DNA of 64,000 nucleotides from Lachnospiraceae bacterium (GCA_017463255.1 JAFTPP010000016.1:124001-188000); one strand, 5' to 3'. Counted from the first letter of the stretch, positions 1 through 8,138 are shown. Translations and numbers: made by a program. The notes: generated from the sequence alone by a model not told the origin.

Positions 1-332
1 ATGCGTCTGGGGAGTGTTTTAACTTCATAACGGATGTTGGGCTCCACGTCATAGATGTCAGGAAGGATATCTGCCTCCGCAGCATCAGAATCACCGATAT
101 CCTGAATAAAAGCATCCAACCGGATACCATGATGTTTGGTATCAATACTGAAAATATTCTTTTGAGGTGTAATTTGAACTTTTCTTATTTTTTTGCCAAG
201 GATTATTTGTAACAATAACCGGCAGAAATCTTCTCCGTACTCCTCATCGGAAACCATGTGGAAAAACAAGAAATCATTAAGCAGATTTAAACTTTGTAGG
301 GACTGTGGGTTTTCTGGTTTTGTGTTTGGCAT
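1..332 (-). CDS. Rpn-family PD-(D/E)XK nuclease / transposase-like protein, 5' part
   Basis: Reads from an ATG at 332 leftward off the window edge, so only about 110 N-terminal residues are present. A strong AAAGGAGG site lies just upstream. The translation has the usual opening of the Rpn/PD-(D/E)XK nuclease transposase family: a short polar start, NDFLFFHMV, then a GIRLDAFIQDI segment with a conserved Asp and a YDVEPN segment followed by YEVKTLPRR. Family members are nuclease-fold proteins linked to RecA-independent recombination and usually occur in many copies per genome. The catalytic and C-terminal parts are outside the window, so integrity cannot be judged. A fit to a promoter (388-383 TATACT, 412-407 ATGACA) lies upstream. 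Family assignment is from motif resemblance. Confidence 0.75.
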   Translation of the reverse strand, partial: MPNTKPENPQSLQSLNLLNDFLFFHMVSDEEYGEDFCRLLLQIILGKKIRKVQITPQKNIFSIDTKHHGIRLDAFIQDIGDSDAAEADILPDIYDVEPNIRYEVKTLPRR

Positions 333-382
333 AGAATGTCCTCCTTTGAAATGAATGTAGATTTGCAATTAGATGATAGTTT

Positions 383-412
383 AGTATACCATACATAAGT
401 AGAGGGTGTCAT
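383..412 (-). promoter_or_regulatory. Probable promoter of the Rpn-family gene
   Basis: On the minus strand ATGACA (412-407) and TATACT (388-383) are separated by 18 bases, about 50 bases ahead of the gene's start. Confidence 0.45.
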
Positions 413-451
413 TATAATCAAATGCCTGTAGATTTCAGGTCAGTTGGATGG

Positions 452-468
452 ATGTGCAAACTGCACAT
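452..468. repeat. 17-bp perfect palindrome
   Basis: ATGTGCA (452-458) and TGCACAT (462-468) are perfect inverted copies around a 3-base centre. The site lies in the 595-base gap between the Rpn gene and neuB, behind the Rpn promoter. It could be a regulator site; no protein can be named. Confidence 0.4.
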
Positions 469-650
469 TTGCTCCCTTCTATTTTTGGATAAGAGGTATA
501 ACAATATCTGCTTATTAAGCTCATACTATAAAAACATGAACAAAGTCATCTAAATAAATTTTGTTACTTTGTAACATAATAGATTTTTGGAAGAAACCAC
601 CAAAATCCACCGCACAATTCTAGCAAATCTTACAAAGTTGGAAAAACATG

Positions 651-679
651 TTGCAATATAGCAGTCGTAGTTGTATTAT
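651..679 (+). promoter_or_regulatory. Sigma-A type promoter of a candidate small RNA
   Basis: TTGCAA (651-656) and TATTAT (674-679) with an exact 17-base spacer. The predicted start is near 685, just ahead of a long stem-loop and a strong intrinsic terminator. Confidence 0.65.
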
Positions 680-684
680 GTAAA

Positions 685-802
685 AGGTCTTAGGTCCGAT
701 TAAAAAATAAAAGAAATTGTGCAAATGTACCGGATGGACCTAAGATTTATCCCAAAACAAAAATAGCAGCGACACACTTAAGTGTGATGCTGTTATTTTT
801 TT
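685..802 (+). ncRNA. Candidate small structured RNA, about 117 nt, class not recognised
   Basis: Transcription from the promoter at 651-679 would start near 685. A perfect 10-bp stem (688-697 with 736-745), extendable by G-U pairs to about 13 bp, closes a loop holding an A-rich strand and a small hairpin near 717-730. The RNA then ends at a strong terminator hairpin (762-797). There is no convincing reading frame. I do not recognise it as 6S, SRP, tmRNA or a common riboswitch. It could be a trans-acting small RNA, or a terminated leader for neuB, whose start lies 125 bases past the terminator. The structure is seen in the sequence; the RNA identity is inference. Confidence 0.5.
762..802 (+). 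terminator. Strong intrinsic terminator
   Basis: A hairpin of sixteen stacked positions with one A-A mismatch (762-777 with 782-797, loop TTAA) is followed by seven T residues ending at 802. Confidence 0.75.
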
Positions 803-841
803 ACCCCAAATACGAAATTCCGTTAATTTCTCTTATTTTTT

Positions 842-872
842 TTGTTACTATGTCCGATACATATTATGTATC
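842..872 (+). promoter_or_regulatory. Possible neuB promoter overlapped by a perfect palindrome
   Basis: TTGTTA (842-847) and TATGTA (865-870), spacer 17, form a plausible promoter about 60 bases ahead of neuB. GATACATA (856-863) and TATGTATC (865-872) form a perfect 17-bp palindrome covering the -10 box, the usual place for a repressor operator. The operator role is inferred. Confidence 0.45.
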
Positions 873-927
873 CACTGATACGAATGAAAACAGAGTCTGT
901 GTGTAAAGACTTGGGAACGGGGGACGT

Positions 928-2427
928 ATGAGTAATAAGATTTTTGAAAATTTATTTATATTTGAAATGGCTAACAGTCATCAGGGAAGTGTTGAGCATG
1001 GGAAAGATATTATCCGTGAGATGGCTAAAATTGCAAGAAAGCATAATGTAAAAGCTGCAGTCAAATTACAGTATCGTGAACTGAATACTTTTGTACATCC
1101 GGATTTTAAGGACAGAACAGATGTGAAGCATATTCCCAGATTTATGGGAACCAAATTAAGCTATGAACAGTTTACGGAGCTTGTGGATTTCATCCGTTCA
1201 GAGGGCTTAATTACCATGAGTACACCATTTGATGAAACAGGTGTGGATTGGTGTATGGATCAGGGCATCGATATTATTAAGGTGGCAAGCTGTTCGGCTC
1301 TTGACTGGCCCCTCCTTATGAAGATTGAAAAAACCAGAAAGCCGGTGATTATTTCCACCGGTGGTAAAACGCTTTCTGATATTGATAAGATTTATAACTA
1401 TTTTTCACATAGAAAAGCGAATTTTGCATTTTTACATTGTATTGCTGAATACCCGGCACCAATGGACAGCTTACAGCTTGACTTTATTACCAGAATGCAA
1501 AAAAGATACCGCGATGTTCCGGTAGGCTATTCAGGTCATGAGAATCCGGATGATAATACGGTGCCAATGCTTGCCATTGCAAAAGGGGCAACTATTTTGG
1601 AACGTCATGTAGGACTCCCTACAGAGACCATTAAATTAAATGCCTATTCCATGAATCCCACTCAGGCTGATAAATGGGTAGAAGCGGCAGAAAATGCCCG
1701 CAAGATGTGTGCCATGAAAAAAGAAGACACCAAGTATATCAGTCAGGCAGAGATAGATTCCCTTCGTTCTCTTATGCGAGGCGTTTATGCAAAACACGAC
1801 ATCAAGGCAGGCGATGTTATGACGGAAGACGATGTTTTCTATGCAATGCCTCTGCAGGAAAAACAGATTACCAGCGGTGAATTTAAGCCCGGCATGGTAG
1901 CAAGTATTGATTATAAGGCTAATGAAAAGATTACGGAACAGCCGAAACTTACCGGTGTCGGAATTGTACGTAGTGCGGTTCATGACGCAAAGGGTATGCT
2001 GTATGAAGCAGGAATTGCCCTTGGAACAGAGTTTGAAGTGGAATTGTCCCATCATTATGGAATGAAACATTTCCGTCAGACAGGTGCAATTATTATTAAC
2101 ATTATTAACCGTGAATATTGTAAGAAGTATATCATTGTTCTTCCGGGACAGTTCCATCCGTCCCATGCCCACAGGGTAAAAGAAGAAACCTTCCAGGTGT
2201 TATATGGTGATTTGGATGTGCAAATGGACGGTGGAGTTGAAAAACATCTTCATCCGGGAGACATGCAGACAGTGCTTCGTGGAGAGTATCATTCATTCTC
2301 GTCTAAAACAGGTGCTATTTTTGAAGAAGTATCAACACAGCATATGAAGAGTGATTCTTACTATAAGGATCCTATTATTAACGATGCAGACCCTATGGAA
2401 AGAAAGACTTTCTTAAAGAAGTGGTAG
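928..2427 (+). CDS. neuB: NeuB-family nonulosonate (sialic acid-type) synthase with C-terminal cupin domain
   Basis: Predicted to condense phosphoenolpyruvate with an amino-sugar aldehyde to give a nine-carbon acid of the sialic, legionaminic or pseudaminic type in the cytoplasm. Residues 1 to about 265 match the NeuB barrel (opening FEMANSHQGS, then KLQYRE, STPFDE, IIKVASC, STGG, GYSGHE and LERHV). Residues about 285-345 look like the SAF antifreeze-like domain (LMRGVYAKHDIKAGDVMTEDDV). The last 130 residues add a cupin fold with metal-ligand-like HPSHAHRVKEETFQVLYG and LHPGD. Usual NeuB length is about 335-350 residues, so this 499-residue form is a fusion. ATG at 928 follows a GGGGGA site. 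It heads a set with Maf and lies 7.7 kb from neuA. The exact sugar cannot be read from sequence. Confidence 0.88.
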   Translation: MSNKIFENLFIFEMANSHQGSVEHGKDIIREMAKIARKHNVKAAVKLQYRELNTFVHPDFKDRTDVKHIPRFMGTKLSYEQFTELVDFIRSEGLITMSTPFDETGVDWCMDQGIDIIKVASCSALDWPLLMKIEKTRKPVIISTGGKTLSDIDKIYNYFSHRKANFAFLHCIAEYPAPMDSLQLDFITRMQKRYRDVPVGYSGHENPDDNTVPMLAIAKGATILERHVGLPTETIKLNAYSMNPTQADKWVEAAENARKMCAMKKEDTKYISQAEIDSLRSLMRGVYAKHDIKAGDVMTEDDVFYAMPLQEKQITSGEFKPGMVASIDYKANEKITEQPKLTGVGIVRSAVHDAKGMLYEAGIALGTEFEVELSHHYGMKHFRQTGAIIINIINREYCKKYIIVLPGQFHPSHAHRVKEETFQVLYGDLDVQMDGGVEKHLHPGDMQTVLRGEYHSFSSKTGAIFEEVSTQHMKSDSYYKDPIINDADPMERKTFLKKW

Positions 2428-2449
2428 GGTGAAAGGTTGCGTGAAAGAT

Positions 2450-2800
2450 ATGGATAAATCAACCATATTAAAAGAAGCAATATTAAATAAATATAAGAGT
2501 GTGCGTGCATTTGCCATCGAAGCAGATATTCCGTACAGTACATTGTCTACGGCAATGGAACGTGGGGTAGACGGGATGGCATATGCCACCATGATTAAAA
2601 TATGTGAAAAGCTTCAATTAAATCCCATAGATTTAACGCCTTTAGAAGATGATTCTTCCGTTTCCGAACAGATTGTTGCCCACAAGGTTATGAAGTATTA
2701 TTTCATGTTAAATTCAGAGGGCAGACAGCAGGCATTGGGCATTATCCGGGATTATACCGAAATTCCCAAATATACAAACGCTTGCAATGAGAATAAGTAA
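2450..2800 (+). CDS. XRE-like helix-turn-helix regulator
   Basis: A 116-residue protein with an XRE/Cro-type HTH near its start: an SVRAFAIEADIPYSTLSTAMERG recognition-helix pattern, followed by TMIKICEKLQLNPIDLTPLE, typical of phage-repressor-like domains. The C-terminal half (VMKYYFMLNSEGRQQALGIIRDYTEIPKY) is a helical tail of a kind common in Lachnospiraceae XRE proteins. It follows neuB by about 22 bases and precedes the Maf gene by 14 bases, so the three are probably co-transcribed. A GTG at 2429 would add seven residues; ATG at 2450 is preferred because MDKSTILKEAI fits the domain boundary. Its target is unknown; local control of the glycan genes is a guess. Confidence 0.8.
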   Translation: MDKSTILKEAILNKYKSVRAFAIEADIPYSTLSTAMERGVDGMAYATMIKICEKLQLNPIDLTPLEDDSSVSEQIVAHKVMKYYFMLNSEGRQQALGIIRDYTEIPKYTNACNENK

Positions 2801-2814
2801 CGGGGCATTAAAGT

Positions 2815-4539
2815 ATGGAGCAAAGTGTAATAAATCAAATTGAACGGCATATTGATGGGTGCATAAGACAAACGGAAGGGATAGCAGAATTGTTGCGTCT
2901 TTTTCATACAGATTACGCATACAGACGGTTGGCGAATTTTTCCAAAGAATTGAATTCATTAATGGCGGAAGTGGTGGAAAACCAAGCCGAATTAATTGAG
3001 TTGGGCTTACTTCCGGATATGTCGGTGTTAATGTCTTATTTACAACAATTGGAAACGGCGCAGCTTAATCAGGATGATATATTGGTGGCCGATTTGTTGG
3101 ATTGCAGTTTTAAACCATTTTTTCAGGAATTATGGTTGCGGTTTCAACAGGTATGGAAATTTGAAACAGAGGATTATTTGCAAAAAAACTTAATGGCGTT
3201 AGCTAAGGTTGACAGACCATTATGTGAAAAAATCATTGCTTATCTTGAAAATGTGCCACAACCTGACCGGTATATATTAGAAGAGAGCAACGGATCCCAT
3301 AAGACTTTAAAGGTAAAAGATTTAGAGGCTGAGTATTATTATTATTCCAATGATAATCCGATGGAACGGGTCCGTTCATGGGTGCGTAGTATATTAAAAA
3401 CAGATGTGCAGGAATATCATGTATTAGGCTTTGGCTTGGGATATACCTATATAGCGGTGCATGCAGAAACCAAGGGATTATTTCCCATTCACTGTTATGA
3501 AACAGACATGGAGTTAATCGTTCTTGCATTTACTGTATTTGATTATTCGGGGTTATTGGAAAATGACCTGATTCTTCATTATGACCCTGAATTAAAGGAG
3601 TTGGCACCTAAGGTAAAGGATTCTGCTTGTCAGGTGCTAATGTATCCGCCCGCCATCAGAAATATTGTCAATCCCCAAGTGAAGCAATCTTATTTAAAAT
3701 ACTCTATGGCAGAAATTTCCATGAAAGACCAGGCAGTTTTATTAAATGGAAATTTTTATAAGAATAGGAAAGAAGAGATTGCCGGTAATGTGGATGCACT
3801 TGCAGACAGATTTGCAGGAAAAGATGTCTATATAGTGGCAGCAGGACCCTCCCTTGATAAGAATTTTATGTTGTTAAAGAACATTCTTGCTAAACGGGAA
3901 GCTAACGCATTCTTGGAAGGCGGGGGGGTAGCCCATAATAGCGTAATTTTAGCGGCAGGAACTGTTTATTATAAGTTGATGAGTAATGGAATCAGACCGG
4001 ACTTTGTTATTATCAGTGAGGCGAATGCCAGAGTGCGCGGTCAGATACATCACTTTGTAAATGAGGATATCCCGTTATTATTATTGTCTACTTCGGCAAA
4101 TGTTTTGTATCGGGACTATAACGGACCGAAATATGTCATATATCAACAGGAATTTGCACCTGCTGAAAAGGCAGCAAAAGAAGAAGAAAGAAACCTATAT
4201 ATGACAGGAGGCTCTGTAAGTACTACCGCTTGTGATGTTGCTATCAGACTGGGAGCCTCACGTATCATTTTTGTGGGGCTTGATTTGGCATTTACGGATG
4301 GTTACGCCCATGCGTCAGATGCTTCAAGAAGAGATGCCGGCGGTACAGAGGGGCTTATGGCGATTCCGGGATATGATGACAAAGAAGTATACGCTGATTC
4401 CAAATTCCTTCTTTATAGAGACTGGTTTAAACGTCGTTTGAAAATGGAAGATGCATTACAGGTAGAGGTCATAGATGCCACCGAAGGAGGAGCACTCATC
4501 CCCGGCATGGTAATCAAAAAGTTATCGGAAGTTATATAA
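2815..4539 (+). CDS. Maf / DUF115 motility-associated glycosyltransferase
   Basis: A 574-residue cytoplasmic protein. From about residue 340 it carries the MptE-like/DUF115 domain (VYIVAAGPSLDKN, then GGVAHNSVILAAGT, FVIISEANARV, GSVSTTACDVAIRLGASRIIFVGLDLAF). This is the core of motility-associated factor (Maf) proteins, which are linked to attaching nonulosonic acids to flagellin. The N-terminal 200 residues are helical and Leu-rich, as usual in the family. The context fits: NeuB and a regulator lie directly upstream, NeuA and a FliD-like cap lie within 8 kb. Flagellin itself is not in the window. Starts at ATG 2815; a terminator hairpin follows the stop. Confidence 0.87.
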   Translation: MEQSVINQIERHIDGCIRQTEGIAELLRLFHTDYAYRRLANFSKELNSLMAEVVENQAELIELGLLPDMSVLMSYLQQLETAQLNQDDILVADLLDCSFKPFFQELWLRFQQVWKFETEDYLQKNLMALAKVDRPLCEKIIAYLENVPQPDRYILEESNGSHKTLKVKDLEAEYYYYSNDNPMERVRSWVRSILKTDVQEYHVLGFGLGYTYIAVHAETKGLFPIHCYETDMELIVLAFTVFDYSGLLENDLILHYDPELKELAPKVKDSACQVLMYPPAIRNIVNPQVKQSYLKYSMAEISMKDQAVLLNGNFYKNRKEEIAGNVDALADRFAGKDVYIVAAGPSLDKNFMLLKNILAKREANAFLEGGGVAHNSVILAAGTVYYKLMSNGIRPDFVIISEANARVRGQIHHFVNEDIPLLLLSTSANVLYRDYNGPKYVIYQQEFAPAEKAAKEEERNLYMTGGSVSTTACDVAIRLGASRIIFVGLDLAFTDGYAHASDASRRDAGGTEGLMAIPGYDDKEVYADSKFLLYRDWFKRRLKMEDALQVEVIDATEGGALIPGMVIKKLSEVI

Positions 4540-4545
4540 GAAATT

Positions 4546-4568
4546 AAGAGACGCTTTGTCTCTTTTTT
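4546..4568 (+). terminator. Intrinsic terminator after maf
   Basis: AAGAGAC (4546-4552) pairs with GTCTCTT (4558-4564), followed by a T-rich run. It closes the neuB-XRE-maf unit. Confidence 0.75.
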
Positions 4569-4652
4569 CTTTTTTGAATGGAAAATACAACCTATTTGTG
4601 ATAAACTGATTAATAGAGTATTTCTTTGGGAAAGGATAAAGGAGTTACTGAT

Positions 4653-5600
4653 ATGAAAGTTGCATTATGCCAGATGAATATTGCATATGAAGATAAAAAA
4701 ACAAATATTGCAAGGGCGGAAGAGTTTATTAAGCAGGCGGCAGAACAGGGAGCTAATATTATTATTTTTCCGGAAATGAGTATGACCGGGTTTTCCATGC
4801 TGACTGATTACACTTCTGAGTCAAAGACCAGAACGGTGACTTTAAATAAATTCAAAATTTTTGCTTCAAAATACAAGATACACATTGGCCTTGGCTGGGT
4901 TGCCGGTAAAATCGAAGAAGATGTGGTGAATGTGATTTCTACCGTTCTTAGAAGTAAGGAAGGAGACGATTTGTCTTCATTGGATTCTAAGGATGTTCGT
5001 CTTGCAGAAAATCATTATACAATTATTGATGAAAATGGTGATGTTAAAGCAGACTACGTAAAGATTCATCCATTCAGTTTCATGCAGGAGGACCAGCACT
5101 TTGTCTGCGGGGATGAAGTGGTTCAGTATGAAATAGACGGGGTGCCTTGCAGTAACTTTATCTGTTATGATTTGCGATTCCCGGAAGTATTTCAGGCGGT
5201 GGCAGATGAGGCACGTGTCATTTTTGTTCCTGCTTGTTGGCCGGCACCGCGAATTAATCAGTGGAAGATGTTGTTAGCATCAAGGGCTATTGAAAATCAA
5301 TGCTATGTAATTGGAGTTAACTGTGTTGGTAATCAGGATGGAGTTTTATATACAGGCGAAAGCCGTATTTTAAACCCTTATGGAGAAGTTATTGCAAGAC
5401 TGGGAAATGGGGAATGTCTCTTTGTTACGGATATTCCGGATGATGTGGAAGAAATCCGCAGCAAATTCCCTGTACGACATGACAGACGTTATGATTTGTA
5501 TGCAGAACTGATGAGCAGACGAGGAAGCAAACGTTATGTTCAGGAATTGAATGCAGAAGAAAATGAAAAACAGGCATTGGCTAAGAAGTACAGCCTGTAG
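4653..5600 (+). CDS. Carbon-nitrogen hydrolase (nitrilase family)
   Basis: A 315-residue amidase-fold enzyme. The Glu-Lys-Cys triad is visible: Glu in IIIFPEMSMTGF, Lys in YVKIHPFSF and Cys in FICYDLRFPE, in the usual order and spacing for omega-amidase or carbamoyl-type members. The start is taken at ATG 4653, preceded by AAAGGAG, instead of an upstream in-frame TTG at 4626. It hydrolyses a C-N bond in a small amide; the substrate cannot be told. It lies between Maf and UDP-galactopyranose mutase, so a role in amino-sugar processing is possible but unproven. The C-terminus (RRGSKRYVQELNAEENEKQALAKKYSL) is a charged tail beyond the catalytic domain. Confidence 0.85.
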   Translation: MKVALCQMNIAYEDKKTNIARAEEFIKQAAEQGANIIIFPEMSMTGFSMLTDYTSESKTRTVTLNKFKIFASKYKIHIGLGWVAGKIEEDVVNVISTVLRSKEGDDLSSLDSKDVRLAENHYTIIDENGDVKADYVKIHPFSFMQEDQHFVCGDEVVQYEIDGVPCSNFICYDLRFPEVFQAVADEARVIFVPACWPAPRINQWKMLLASRAIENQCYVIGVNCVGNQDGVLYTGESRILNPYGEVIARLGNGECLFVTDIPDDVEEIRSKFPVRHDRRYDLYAELMSRRGSKRYVQELNAEENEKQALAKKYSL

Positions 5601-5640
5601 TCATAGACTATGAGGCCTGAGAGATTATTCATAGACTATG
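5601..5640. repeat. Two copies of an imperfect 28-base repeat with palindromic core
   Basis: TCATAGACTATG occurs at 5601-5612 and again at 5629-5640. Each contains CATAG-A-CTATG. The bases after each copy are also alike (GAGGCCT against GAGCCT, later GATT in both), giving a tandem pair with a 28-base period between the amidase and glf genes. Confidence 0.6.
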
Positions 5641-5688
5641 GAGCCTTGTCGATTGACGTTGGCCATTAGTAACAGATTGGAGATTCAT

Positions 5689-6822
5689 ATGAGATATGAT
5701 TATCTTGTTGTGGGAGCCGGATTATATGGTGCGGTTTTTGCTCATGAGATGAAGAAAGCAGGAAAGAGATGTCTTGTTATTGACAGACGTAATCACCTGG
5801 GTGGAAATATATATACTGAAGAGAACCACGGAATACAGGTTCACAAATACGGAGCACATATTTTTCATACATCCAATAAGCAGGTGTGGGAGTATGTGAA
5901 TGAATTTGCAGAGTTTAATCATTTTGTAAATTCGCCGATTGCTAAGTATAAAGGGGAACTTTATAACCTTCCTTTTAATATGAATACATTCAGTAAGATG
6001 TGGAATATTTCTACACCCGCAGAGGCGAAGGCTAAGATAGCAGCCCAGATTGAAGAAGCGGGAATTACAGAACCTGCCAATTTAGAAGAACAGGCGATTT
6101 CACTTGCCGGTAAAGACGTGTATGAGAAGTTGGTAAAAGGGTATACAGAAAAACAATGGGGAAGAGATTGTAAGGATCTTCCGGCTTTTATTATCAAGCG
6201 TCTTCCGTTGCGTTTTACTTACGATAATAATTATTTTAATGATACATATCAGGGAATTCCTATTGGCGGATATACAGCCATTATTGAAAAGTTGTTGGAT
6301 GGAATCGAAGTAAGATTAAATACTGATTTCAAGGAATTCTCACAGACACCGAGCATTCTTATGGAACGTGAGGACTATGATCCGGATTCCTTTGATAAGA
6401 TTCTTTATACAGGAATGATTGATGAATTCTTTGACTATGAGTTGGGAGCATTGGATTATCGTTCTCTCAGATTTGAAACCATGGTTTTGGAAGGCGAGGA
6501 CAATTACCAGGGAAATGCGGTTGTGAATTATACAGAGCGTGAGGTTCCTTATACCAGAATTATTGAACACAAGCATTTTGAATACGGTAAACAACCGGAT
6601 ACCATCATCACCAAGGAATATCCAAGTGCATGGAATAAGGGAGACGAACCTTACTATCCTATTAATGATGATAAGAACAATGCCCTCTATGCCAAGTATT
6701 GCAAAAAGGCATCTGAGTTTCCTAATGTTCTCTTTGGCGGAAGACTGGGACAGTACAAATACTTTGATATGGATAAGACAATCGAAGCAGCGCTTGAATT
6801 AGTAAAAGCTGAACTGGCGTAG
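5689..6822 (+). CDS. glf: UDP-galactopyranose mutase
   Basis: Flavoenzyme that interconverts UDP-galactopyranose and UDP-galactofuranose, supplying galactofuranose for surface polymers. It is 377 residues, normal for the family. The N-terminal FAD-binding motif is clear (YLVVGAGLYGAVFAHEM), with the family segments RRNHLGGNIYTEENHGIQVHKYGAHIFHT, FNHFVNSPIAKYKGELYNLPFNM, YTEKQWGRD and the C-terminal GGRLGQYKYFDMDKTI. The start is ATG 5689 behind TTGGAGA; an in-frame ATG at 5638 would add 17 unrelated residues. It has its own spacing of 88 bases from the amidase. Galactofuranose may enter either the flagellar glycan or the polysaccharide made by the 36-56 kb cluster. Confidence 0.95.
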   Translation: MRYDYLVVGAGLYGAVFAHEMKKAGKRCLVIDRRNHLGGNIYTEENHGIQVHKYGAHIFHTSNKQVWEYVNEFAEFNHFVNSPIAKYKGELYNLPFNMNTFSKMWNISTPAEAKAKIAAQIEEAGITEPANLEEQAISLAGKDVYEKLVKGYTEKQWGRDCKDLPAFIIKRLPLRFTYDNNYFNDTYQGIPIGGYTAIIEKLLDGIEVRLNTDFKEFSQTPSILMEREDYDPDSFDKILYTGMIDEFFDYELGALDYRSLRFETMVLEGEDNYQGNAVVNYTEREVPYTRIIEHKHFEYGKQPDTIITKEYPSAWNKGDEPYYPINDDKNNALYAKYCKKASEFPNVLFGGRLGQYKYFDMDKTIEAALELVKAELA

Positions 6823-7250
6823 TACTCTTCATGAAGTTCCTTTTGCAAGTAATAATGTTACAAATTGGGATACTGAAATTGTGATGCTAATAATTAAAAT
6901 ACATTTGTGGGTTTGAATACGATTGGGCATATATGAAAAAATATGCTCAACATACCCATTTTTTATTGCAACTATCATGATTTCATGTTGAAAGATGATA
7001 AATTTTGGGCATACAACTCCTTAAACGGAAAGAATTACCCAAAATGAAGAGACATTACAAATGTTTTAAAATTTTTGTGGGCATGGAAGAAGAAAAAATG
7101 CATATATGCCCAAAATAAAACCGATACCCGTGTCATGTGCGAGCTGATGAAAGGAAGTGCCCGGTTACAGGAACCGCGTCATTTCACAGCTTTGTCACAG
7201 CACGACAGAATAATTTTAATGCTATTAACAAGAAAAAGGAGGTTGTTACT
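6823..7250. other. 428-base gap with repeated TGGGCAT/ATGCCCA motifs
   Basis: TGGGCATAT is followed after eight bases by ATATGCTCA (near 6925-6955), giving a 9-bp hairpin with a TACCCATTTTTT tail that may terminate glf. Further copies TGGGCATAC (near 7007) and TGGGCATGG (near 7078) are present, the last facing ATATGCCCA near 7105. No gene or clear promoter is seen. The repeated half-sites could be operator arms or folded RNA. Confidence 0.4.
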
Positions 7251-8018
7251 ATTTATCAAAGAATGTTACAAGAGTACAAGAAAATTGAAAGTAAACTGAA
7301 TGAATTAGAGGTTAAGTTACAGCAAATGCCGCCTGGGAGTTTGGTTTGCACTCAAAATGGCAATTATGCAAAATGGTATGTGCGAGATGGGGATTTAGCT
7401 TATATTCCTAAAAAAGGTCGTGCATTTGCAGAAAAACTTGCATACAAAAAATATCTTACATCTTTATACGAAGACTTGCTGCACGAAAAACGTGCGATTC
7501 AATTCTATTTAGAACATCATTCTCAAGATAATAAGTCTCAAGAACTTTTAGAGAGTAAAGAATTTCAAAAATTATTGTCCCCTCATTTTATTCCATTGTC
7601 CAAAGAATTGTCAGATTGGATGAAAGAACCCTATGAAACAAATCCAAACCATGTAGACAATCTGATTCATAGAAGTTTATCAGGCAATTTGGTCAGGTCG
7701 AAGTCAGAATCCATGATAGACGCTATTTTGTATGCCAATAAGATACCATTTCGATACGAGAATTTGTTGCAACTGGGAGAAACAATTCTGTATCCGGACT
7801 TTACCATCCGCCATCCCAAAACAGGAATGTTATATTATTGGGAGCATTTTGGTTTGATGGACAATCCTGCATATGCGCAAAAAGCATGTTCTAAATTACA
7901 AATCTATACTTCGTTTGGAATCATTCCTTCCATTCAATTAATCACCACTTATGAGACAAAAGATAATCCCATTAGCATTGATATGATTGAGAAGATAATT
8001 GCTTATTATTTCCTATGA
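7251..8018 (+). CDS. Hypothetical protein with PD-(D/E)XK nuclease-like domain; start codon unclear (ATT?)
   Basis: A roughly 255-residue protein. The N-terminal 70 residues are a coiled coil (YQRMLQEYKKIESKLNELEVKLQQMP), then a short beta segment (GSLVCTQNGNYAKWY). The C-terminal half has a restriction-nuclease-like pattern: SKSESMIDAILYANKIPFRYE, then LYPDFTIRH and YYWEHFGLMDNPAYAQK, giving conserved Glu, Asp, Glu-His and Lys. A textbook AAAGGAGG (7235-7242) lies exactly 8 bases before an in-frame ATT at 7251; the next ATG is at 7263, 20 bases away. A GTG at 7137 would add 38 residues with poor coding character. It may start at ATT, or at ATG 7263. No partner is evident and the function is unknown; it sits alone in the glycan set and may be an insertion. 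Confidence 0.72.
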   Translation: MYQRMLQEYKKIESKLNELEVKLQQMPPGSLVCTQNGNYAKWYVRDGDLAYIPKKGRAFAEKLAYKKYLTSLYEDLLHEKRAIQFYLEHHSQDNKSQELLESKEFQKLLSPHFIPLSKELSDWMKEPYETNPNHVDNLIHRSLSGNLVRSKSESMIDAILYANKIPFRYENLLQLGETILYPDFTIRHPKTGMLYYWEHFGLMDNPAYAQKACSKLQIYTSFGIIPSIQLITTYETKDNPISIDMIEKIIAYYFL

Positions 8019-8076
8019 TATACCCTTTTGACGTCTTAAAAAAAACAACACGCACACAACACAAATAAAAAAATAC

Positions 8077-8089
8077 TTTGAATTTCAAA
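8077..8089. promoter_or_regulatory. FabT-like palindrome, upstream copy
   Basis: TTTGAATTTCAAA: TTTGA and TCAAA arms around ATT, 9 bases upstream of the -35 box of the carboxyltransferase promoter. The pattern agrees with the FabT (MarR-family) site known from streptococci, which has TTTGA and TCAAA arms around a 3-base centre. Confidence 0.55.
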
Positions 8090-8098
8090 TAAAAATAC

Positions 8099-8127
8099 TT
8101 GCCAAAACATAGGTGGCTGAGTATAAT
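8099..8127 (+). promoter_or_regulatory. Strong sigma-A promoter of the carboxyltransferase gene
   Basis: TTGCCA (8099-8104) and TATAAT (8122-8127) with a 17-base spacer. Predicted start is near 8134, about 86 bases ahead of the start codon. FabT-like palindromes lie on both sides. Confidence 0.8.
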
Positions 8128-8138
8128 AACAAAGAAAG

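Noticed and set aside
1636-2172. 178-codon antisense frame inside neuB
   Set aside because: Long, but has no ribosome site or domain, and the plus-strand gene covers it with clear NeuB and cupin motifs.
7137-7250. N-terminal extension of the nuclease-like hypothetical from GTG 7137
   Set aside because: The added residues run through the ribosome site at 7235-7242 and have poor coding character.
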